Both the position numbers and the translations under genes were made by a program. 51,248 nucleotides of DNA, from the NCBI GenBank assembly GCA_947625855.1, contig CANQPW010000007.1, forward strand, positions 1-51,248, given 5' to 3'. The stretch comes from an uncultured Clostridia bacterium. GTDB taxonomy: Bacteria; Bacillota; Clostridia; TANB77; CAG-465. A model generated the notes under the pieces. The model saw only the letters and a program-made list of their open reading frames with translations. It ran no database searches and was not told where the DNA came from. This document shows positions 42,220-49,900 of this stretch, piece by piece. Within the stretch, counting starts at the first letter, position 1. Each line of letters starts with the position of its first letter.

Positions 42220-43266
42220 ATGGAGAATGTAGAAGAAGTAAAAAAAGATAAAAATGAATTATCAAAAAAAGTAAAAGGAAAAAATACTGATATAATTGTT
42301 ATATCTTGTATAGTTATATTTTGCGTAGTATTTGCTTTTGCAATATTTGGAATATATTATTATAATTCTAATTTAAAACCTGTTGCAAAATTTGATGGTG
42401 GAACACTTACAGTATCTGAATATACAACATATTTTAAATTATATTATTCATATTTATTATATAGTGGATATAGTCAAGATGAAATTCCAAATCAGATAGC
42501 ACAAATGGCCTCTTATGAAAAAGTATTATATACAGAGGCTGTAAACGCAGGTATTGAGATGACTGCCGAAGAAAAAGAAAGCGTTGATAGTATGTTTACA
42601 GGTGGAAGTATGGATTCATATTTAAATGCTGGATTTGATATGGATGAATTAAAAAGAATATTCTATTATGATGAAATAATTAATAAATATACAGAAAAAT
42701 TAGAAGAAGAAGTAACAGATGAAGAAATGACTGAATATATAAAATCAACTTATGGTGAAGATAGTAACTTTAATGAGTATGTTACAAGACATATTTTATT
42801 CTTAACAACTGACACTTCAACTAATGCAAGTCTTTCTGATGAAGAAAAAGAAGAAAAAAGAGTTAAAGCAGAAGAAGTACTTGCAAGAGCATTAAGTGGA
42901 GAAAACTTTGAAGACCTTGCAAAAGAGTTTTCTGAAGATTCTACTGCATCAGATGGTGGATTATACAAAATGTATTTAAACAATACAACAGATGAGGCTT
43001 ATGAATCTGCAGTATTAGGACTAGAAGTTGGTGGTATAACAACATCTTTAGTAGAATCAAGTTTTGGTTATCATATTATAAAACTTGATGCTATAAATGA
43101 AAATGGTAGAGTAAATAGTGAATATGAAAGATCAAGTTATGTAAACGATAAAATATCAACATTAACAACAGAAAAAAATCTTGCAATAAATGATGATTTA
43201 GTAAGTTCACTATCAGAAGAAATAATGATTTCAATGGGTGTGGGTGCTACATCAACTGAACAATAA
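42220..43266 (+). CDS. PrsA/SurA-like peptidylprolyl isomerase (PPIC)
   Basis: N-terminal TM; VTRHILFLT...AEEVLARALSGENFEDLAKEFSEDSTASDGGLYKMYL...SSFGYHIIKL. Confidence 0.88.
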   Translation: MENVEEVKKDKNELSKKVKGKNTDIIVISCIVIFCVVFAFAIFGIYYYNSNLKPVAKFDGGTLTVSEYTTYFKLYYSYLLYSGYSQDEIPNQIAQMASYEKVLYTEAVNAGIEMTAEEKESVDSMFTGGSMDSYLNAGFDMDELKRIFYYDEIINKYTEKLEEEVTDEEMTEYIKSTYGEDSNFNEYVTRHILFLTTDTSTNASLSDEEKEEKRVKAEEVLARALSGENFEDLAKEFSEDSTASDGGLYKMYLNNTTDEAYESAVLGLEVGGITTSLVESSFGYHIIKLDAINENGRVNSEYERSSYVNDKISTLTTEKNLAINDDLVSSLSEEIMISMGVGATSTEQ

Positions 43267-43281
43267 TAGGTGAAATAAATA

Positions 43282-44091
43282 ATGAATACAATAGTTAGTA
43301 AATCTAATGAAAGAGTAAAGTTTATAAAATCATTAAATGATAAAAAATATAGAAACTTATATGGAGCTTTCTATTTAGAAGGCATAAAAGTAGTAAGTGA
43401 AATATTACAAAATAAAAAAGCGATAGACATAATGTTTATCGCTTATTCTAAAGAGCTACTTTTAAAAGCAAATGGCGGAGAAAAGATTTTATCAAAATTA
43501 GAAAAAGAAGATAACATAGAATTAATTTGCTTAGATGAAAATATATTTTCGTATGTTACTGATACTATAACACCTCAAGGTGTGCTTGCAGTAGTAAAAA
43601 TTCCAAAATATGATATAGATTATGAAATAAAAAATTGCAAGACAAATATTTTAATATTAGATAGGGTACAAGATTTAGGAAATATTGGAACAATTATAAG
43701 GAGTGCAAATGCCTTTTTAATTGATGTTATAATTTGCACATCAGGAACAGCAGATGTATATTCACCAAAGGTTATTAGAGCAACTATGGGAGCAATATTT
43801 AAGGTAAAAGTAATTTATGTAGATAATATTTTAGAGATAATAGATAAATTAAAAGCACAAAAATATTTAATTATAGGGACAAGCTTAAACAAAAATAATT
43901 CTTTAGAAAGCTTAGATTATTCTAAAAAACATGCATATGTAATGGGAAATGAAGCACAAGGTGTAAAAAGTGATATTTTAAATATGTGTGATAGTTTAGT
44001 AAAAATAGATATGTCTAATAATATTGAATCTTTAAATGTGGCTGTTGCAACAAGTATCATTTTATATGAACAATATAAAAAAAGAAAATAA
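43282..44091 (+). CDS. TrmH/SpoU-family RNA methyltransferase
   Basis: LILDRVQDLGNIGTIIRSANAF; YVMGNEAQGVKSDIL; IDMSNNIESLNVAVATSIILYE. Confidence 0.93.
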   Translation: MNTIVSKSNERVKFIKSLNDKKYRNLYGAFYLEGIKVVSEILQNKKAIDIMFIAYSKELLLKANGGEKILSKLEKEDNIELICLDENIFSYVTDTITPQGVLAVVKIPKYDIDYEIKNCKTNILILDRVQDLGNIGTIIRSANAFLIDVIICTSGTADVYSPKVIRATMGAIFKVKVIYVDNILEIIDKLKAQKYLIIGTSLNKNNSLESLDYSKKHAYVMGNEAQGVKSDILNMCDSLVKIDMSNNIESLNVAVATSIILYEQYKKRK

Positions 44092-44238
44092 AAATTTTTT
44101 GAATAAAAAAATAAAATTTGCACAATATAATATTAAGTATATCATTTAATTAATATATATATTGTTTGTATAAAATTATAATTTTTTTAAAAATGATATG
44201 CGATAGTGTATTAGCTATGAGGTTTATGGCTAAACGAA

Positions 44239-44274
44239 AAACATGGGTATAATATAATTTATACTCATGTTTTT
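44239..44274 (+). terminator. Strong terminator hairpin
   Basis: AAACATGGGTATAA-TATAAT-TTATACTCATGTTT-TTG, 14 bp with one G-U. Confidence 0.8.
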
Positions 44275-44336
44275 GTATAATATTAAAAAAAATACACAAG
44301 ATATAAATAGACAAATTTTTTTGTCAGGAGGTATTT

Positions 44337-44546
44337 ATGAAGGTTTTAAACAATATAATACTAGCTTTAGTTATTATAGGTGCTGTAAACTGGGGATGTG
44401 TTGGATTATTTGGTATAGATATAGTTGGCACATTATTTGGTGGAATGACCTCTGCATTAAGTAGAATAATATTTGCTTTAGTTGGTGTAGCAGGACTTTG
44501 GTCATTAACTTTCTTTGGTAGAGTATCTGATGAAGAGCATCAATAA
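44337..44546 (+). CDS. DUF378 family small membrane protein
   Basis: MKVLNNIILALVIIGAVNWGCVGLFGIDIVGTLFGG; SD CAGGAGG. Confidence 0.9.
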   Translation: MKVLNNIILALVIIGAVNWGCVGLFGIDIVGTLFGGMTSALSRIIFALVGVAGLWSLTFFGRVSDEEHQ

Positions 44547-44553
44547 TAACTAT

Positions 44554-44580
44554 AAAACACCTATGAATTTAGGTGTTTTT
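44554..44580. terminator. Bidirectional terminator (DUF378 / spoIIR)
   Basis: AAAACACCTA-TGAATT-TAGGTGTTTT. Confidence 0.8.
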
Positions 44581-45190
44581 GTATGTCTTTTATAAATTCA
44601 ATTATTTTAAAATCATATATAGTATCATTATCTGCTTCATCCGTTGAGTAAATGTTTTCAATTCCTGGTAAAATAGTATTTAGAGAAGATATGTTTTTTA
44701 TTGTTTTCTCGTTTGGAAATATTAGTGTCCATATATTTTTACCAAGTCCTTTACCTATTATAATTCTTGCACTGTTATAACTTCCACTATCCATACTATA
44801 TAATATATTTTCTTTTTTATCATAAGTTATTTTTCCAATATCAAGTGTTAAATTCTGATGTATATTATTTTCATTTAAAACTTTATTTGCTACATTTAAA
44901 ATTTCTTCTGAATTTTGATTTAATATATATAATATATCATCATTTTCATCGTGACTAATAGTATTAAGATAATCTTCAACTTTTGCCTCAACTTTTAGTT
45001 TTATAATCTGATCTGCTATACTATTACTGTTTGCAACTACATGTAGTCTATATATATCTTCTTTTTTTTCTTCTTTTATATTTATTGATATAATCAAATA
45101 TGTATTTAGTATTATTATTGAAAAAAAGAATAATAATAAAGGTAATTTTTTATTATAATTTTTTAATATATCTTTTATCAAGTTTACCAC
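44561..45190 (-). CDS. spoIIR: Stage II sporulation protein R
   Basis: N-terminal TM; YRLHVVANSNSIADQIIKLKVEAKVEDYL; ARIIIGKGLGKNIWTLIFPN. Confidence 0.88.
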   Translation of the reverse strand: MVNLIKDILKNYNKKLPLLLFFFSIIILNTYLIISINIKEEKKEDIYRLHVVANSNSIADQIIKLKVEAKVEDYLNTISHDENDDILYILNQNSEEILNVANKVLNENNIHQNLTLDIGKITYDKKENILYSMDSGSYNSARIIIGKGLGKNIWTLIFPNEKTIKNISSLNTILPGIENIYSTDEADNDTIYDFKIIEFIKDIQKHLNS

Positions 45191-45320
45191 CTAAAATTAT
45201 TATTTGATAAATGTATATTTTAATACATAAAAAAATAAACTAATTTTGTCTAATTATATCGTAAAATGTTATGTAATGTTAAAAATAAAAATATACTACA
45301 AAATACAACAAAAATAGAAC

Positions 45321-45349
45321 TTGACAGTCATTGATTTGAATGTTAGAAT
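45321..45349 (+). promoter_or_regulatory. SigA-type promoter
   Basis: TTGACA - 17 nt - TAGAAT. Confidence 0.65.
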
Positions 45350-45377
45350 ATTGACTAATAAGAGGGGGTAACAAAAG

Positions 45378-45806
45378 ATGAAAAAAATAAGGATATGCTG
45401 TTTTACAGTTAATTATACGCATGCGTGTATAATAGCAAATAATTTTATAAATAAAGAATTACAAAATGTAAAAGTAATTTATATTAATGAAAAGAGTGAG
45501 GAATTAAAGTTAAAAAGTATGGTAGCAAAATTTTACAAGAAGATGGATGATACATTATTTTATACTGAATGGTTAAATGAAATGATAACTAATGACTATA
45601 AAAATGAAAATTTTGTTTTTGTTGTAAATGGAAAAGAAGAATTTGTTGATAAGGTAAATAAATACTTAAATATAAACGAATGTAAAGGGTATATTATTAA
45701 TTGCTATAATATATTTGATATAAAAGAAAAAGTTGAAGATATAATTGCAAAACATGATTATTATATAAACACATCTGGTCTTGTAAAAAAAGAATCATTT
45801 AAGTAG
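45378..45806 (+). CDS. Hypothetical protein (142 aa)
   Basis: SD AGAGGGGG; own promoter; no recognised family. Confidence 0.65.
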   Translation: MKKIRICCFTVNYTHACIIANNFINKELQNVKVIYINEKSEELKLKSMVAKFYKKMDDTLFYTEWLNEMITNDYKNENFVFVVNGKEEFVDKVNKYLNINECKGYIINCYNIFDIKEKVEDIIAKHDYYINTSGLVKKESFK

Positions 45807-45843
45807 AAAGCCAATATAAAACCTTAATATATTTTAATCTTTT

Positions 45844-45880
45844 ATAGCCTTTTTTGCTTTGGCAAAATGGGCTATTTTTG
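45844..45880 (+). terminator. Rho-independent terminator
   Basis: ATAGCCTTTTTTGC-TTTG-GCAAAATGGGCTATTTTT. Confidence 0.75.
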
Positions 45881-45931
45881 TTGCTTAATTTTTGTAAATA
45901 TTATATAATTAACTTTAGGGTGAATATATGT

Positions 45932-46648
45932 ATGAAAATTTTTAAGTCGATAAAGAGAATATTATTAATTATGCTTGTAATAGTTTCGTTAATTGCAGGT
46001 CTTGTTATATATAGTGGTTATGATATGTATGCTAAAGCTATATCTGATATTAGCATTGAAGATAGAGTAAATGCTATAAGGGAGGAAGAAGATTTTGTGA
46101 CAATAGACAAGCTTCCAAAAGAATATATTGATGCAGTAGTTGCAGTTGAAGATCATAGATTTTTTACTCATAATGGAATTGATCCTATCTCTCTTATAAG
46201 GGCAATTTATACTAATATTTCAACATTAAGCCTTAGAGAAGGTGGTAGTACAATAACGCAACAACTTGCAAAGAATTTGTGCTTTACTCAAGAAAAAAAG
46301 TTAACAAGAAAAATTGCTGAAATTTTTGCTACTTTTGATTTAGAGAAAAAATATGAAAAGGATGAAATATTTGAACTGTATGTAAATATTTCATATTTTG
46401 GTGATGGATATTATGGAATAGGGGAAGCAGCACGTGGTTATCTTAATAAAGAGCCAAAAGATATGACTTTAGAGGAATGTACTTTACTTGCAGGGCTTCC
46501 AAATGCTCCAAGTGTTTATGAGCTAAGTAATAATTCTATACTTACTATACAGCGTCAAGTTCAAGTAATAGATGCTATGGTAAAGTATGATAAATTAGAT
46601 GTTAAAGAGGCAGAAAAATTAAAAGAAAATATCGAAAAAAGTAAATGA
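45932..46648 (+). CDS. Monofunctional biosynthetic transglycosylase (GT51)
   Basis: AVVAVEDHRFFTHNGIDPISLIRAIYTN; REGGSTITQQLAKNLCF; YVNISYFGDGYYGIGEAARGY. Track start 45854 overlaps a terminator; ATG 45932 preferred. Confidence 0.9.
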   Translation: MKIFKSIKRILLIMLVIVSLIAGLVIYSGYDMYAKAISDISIEDRVNAIREEEDFVTIDKLPKEYIDAVVAVEDHRFFTHNGIDPISLIRAIYTNISTLSLREGGSTITQQLAKNLCFTQEKKLTRKIAEIFATFDLEKKYEKDEIFELYVNISYFGDGYYGIGEAARGYLNKEPKDMTLEECTLLAGLPNAPSVYELSNNSILTIQRQVQVIDAMVKYDKLDVKEAEKLKENIEKSK

Positions 46649-46725
46649 AATTTTAAAATATAATATTGTAAAAAGTTTTGAGAAATGATATTATATTAAC
46701 GTAATGTATTATTACAGGGAGGAAT

Positions 46726-46794
46726 ATGAAAATTATGGTAACAAATACACGCAAAAGTATGAATATACTACACACACACACACACACGCGGTAG
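46726..46794 (+). CDS. Short leader ORF candidate (22 aa) containing a (CA)8 tract
   Basis: AGGGAGG then ATG 46726 (or in-frame ATG 46735): MKIMVTNTRKSMNILHTHTHTR + R, stop TAG. Confidence 0.4.
   Translation: MKIMVTNTRKSMNILHTHTHTR
46771..46786 (+). repeat. (CA)8 dinucleotide microsatellite
   Basis: Direct reading: CTA(CA)8CGCGG. Confidence 0.95.
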
Positions 46795-46850
46795 TTCTAT
46801 AAAAATAATAAATGAAATAACAAGGGAGTTTTGTGCCCTAAAATATATAT

Positions 46851-46881
46851 GCTGATACTAGAGATGGTACCAGCTCTTTTT
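46851..46881 (+). terminator. Terminator/attenuator-like hairpin in the adhesin 5' leader
   Basis: GCTGATAC-TAGAGATG-GTACCAGC-TCTTTTT, one mismatch. Confidence 0.55.
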
Positions 46882-46914
46882 GCGTGTAAATCATAATAAA
46901 AGTAGGAGGTAAAA

Positions 46915-49900
46915 ATGAATACAGATAAAGATAAAGATCTTAAAAAACATAGTGGACCAAGAAGTAAAATAACTGTTTTTTTAATTGTAATATTTGTGTT
47001 GTTTATTAGTACAGCAATTGTATTATTTGGAAATAGAATAACAGATATAAATCATATTGATGCAAATGGTACACGAGCTAAAGATACACCGGGTATAACA
47101 GTAGTTGATTATGGTACTCAAGTTAGTGAAGATTTTATTTTTTCTTTAAAAGCAAATAGTAAAACTACTGTTAGTTTTTGGCAGATGGATAAAGATCAGA
47201 AAGAGATACCATATGCAGATAAAGAAATAAATTATCAACATCAAGATGGAAGTACTCTTTATAGGGCAATATATCCCAAAGATAATAGTCTTAGTGGAAG
47301 AGTTGGTGCTTGGATAAATAATGCAGGTGTATATAATGGAAAGAATATTGACGTTAAATGTACATATTATTGGCAACCTGAGGAAACTGAGGAATATGAG
47401 GGCATAAATTTTTATCCTTTTATAGGTATTACAATAGGAAATTACTCAGGAAGGATAGGTGTAGCTTTTTTAGATACTGCATATGAAGTTAAATATGAAC
47501 TTTATTGTGAAGGTCAACCTATAACAATTGATCGTATGTCTTTCAATTTTACAGATATTGATGGTTTTCAAGGCTATGGATTCAAATTAAATGATGGAGC
47601 AAGCCATAATATACAGTGTATAAGAAATGATCCAAGTAATCAATCACCTTGTAGAGTATATTTCTTGGAAAGAGGTGGATATGAATATTTTTATGCAGAT
47701 TATGTATCAGGTGAAGATCTTTTATGTGATAGTATAAGGTATGAAATTACTAATTTAAATAGTTTTAATTTGATAGTTTATACAGGTCTTGATAATATAG
47801 CATATAAACAACCTGAATTTGGATTGGTTGGATCACAATCTGAACAGAAAGTATATTTATCTAATAGAAAAGAATTAAGAAATTATATTGAAAGAGCAAT
47901 TCAAAATAATGATATTTCAGTCTTTTCTGAACCTCTTTGTATGATTAGATTAGCAGGTGGAAGATTTGATGCAAGTGGATATGGACCATATAAAGTACCT
48001 TCACCAGTAAAATATGTATCAGATAATGATCAATCTATGGTATGGAATAATAAATTAGAGGGAAAAGAAGTAGATTTTGTATATGATATTATTCAACGTG
48101 TACCATTAGAAATAGCTCAATTCCGTTATCAAACTTTTGTAATTGAAGATGTATTACCAGAAGGACTTACATATGTATCATCAAAAGTATATAATGATGC
48201 AAATGAAGATATAACAAGTAAATTTAGAGTGGATGTAAATGGTCAAACAGTAACTTTAAATGCGTTAAATCCATCCGAAGAGATATTTTATGATAATACG
48301 TATGATTGGAAAATAAATGTTAAAGCGACAGGTAAACAAAAAGAATTTAAAAATACTGCAACATTAAAGATTACAAGAGTTAATGGCACACCTGATGATG
48401 AAAAAGAGTCAAATGAGGTTATTACAACAAGAGATTATATAGATATTAAAGGAAAAATAGTTATAACAAAGAAAGATAATGAATCTAATGTACCTTTATC
48501 AGGAGTAACTTTTGGAGTATATGCAAGGGATGCAATAGAAGGCTTAGATGGTAATTCATATAGTGCAGGAGATAAAGTTGCAGAAGTTACAACAGGAGCA
48601 GGTGGAGTAGCAGAAGTAGGTAACTTAGCAATAGGAAAATACTATATAGTAGAAGAATCAACAATAAATGGGTATTTAAAAAATAATAATCAGTATGATG
48701 TAGTTATATCTGAACAGGAAGATGTAGAAGAAGTAGTAGTAGAACAAGAAATAACAGATCAAAGAGTAAAGGGAACAATAGAGATAACAAAAACAGATGT
48801 TGAGTCAGGGGCAAAATTGTCAGGAGTAGTATTTGGAATATATGCAAAAGAATCAATATCAAAACCTGATGGAAGTGGAAATGCATATGAAGCAAATAAT
48901 CAAGTAACAACAGTAACAACAGGAGCAGATGGAGTAGCAAGAGCAGAAAATCTATATTTAGGAAAATATTATATTGCAGAAGAATCAACAATAAATGGAT
49001 ATTTAAAGAATACATCAACATATGATGTAGAACTAGCATATCAAGGAGATAGTACACCAGTAGTTACAGCAAGCCAAGCAGTAACAGATACTAGAGTAAA
49101 GGGAACAATAGAGATAACAAAAACAGATGCTGAGTCAGGAGCAAGATTACCAGGAGTAACTTTTGGAATATATGCAAGAGATACAATAGTAAAACCTGAT
49201 GGAACAGGAAATGTATATGGGGCAGGAACAAAAGTAATATCAGTAACAACAGGAGCAGATGGAGTAGCAAAGGCAGAGAACCTATACTTAGGAAAATATT
49301 ATATTGTAGAAGAATCAACAATAGCAGGATATTTAAGAAATACATCAACATATGATGTAGAACTAGCATATCAAGGAGATGGTACACCAGTAGTTACAGC
49401 AAGCCAAGCAGTAACAGATACTAGAGTAAAAGGAACAATTGAAATAACCAAAGTAGATGATAAAACTGGAGAAAAACTAGCAGGGGTAACATTTGGAATA
49501 TATGCAAGAAATGCAATAGTAAAGCCAGATGGAACAGGAAATGCATATGAAGCAGGTGCAAAAGTTGCAACCGTAACAACATCAGATGGAAATAATCCAG
49601 TAAGAGTAGAAAATCTATATTTAGGAAATTACTATATAGTAGAAGAATCTACAAGAACAGGATATTTAAAAAATACAGGTACATATGATGTAACATTAAG
49701 TTATGTAAATGATAGTACACCAGTTGTTACAGTAAGTCAGGAGATAAGAGATAAATTTGTAACAGGAAAAATAGAAATAAATAAGAAAGATAATGAAACA
49801 CATCAAGGATTACAAGGTGTAACATATGAAATACATGCAAGAGAAGATATAATACATCCAGATGGACATACAGGAAGAATGTATAGTGCAGGAGCTTTAA

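Noticed and set aside
44267-44464. 65-aa plus-strand ORF overlapping DUF378
   Set aside because: Starts inside the terminator hairpin and reads the DUF378 gene out of frame; DUF378 has the SD and the family match.
45854-45931. N-terminal extension of the transglycosylase ORF
   Set aside because: Overlaps a terminator hairpin (45844-45880); ATG 45932 gives a normal basic-TM N-terminus.
46851-46881. Known c-di-GMP riboswitch upstream of the adhesin
   Set aside because: Adhesin leaders in Clostridia often have c-di-GMP riboswitches, but I could not find the conserved core here; only a leader ORF and hairpins are visible.
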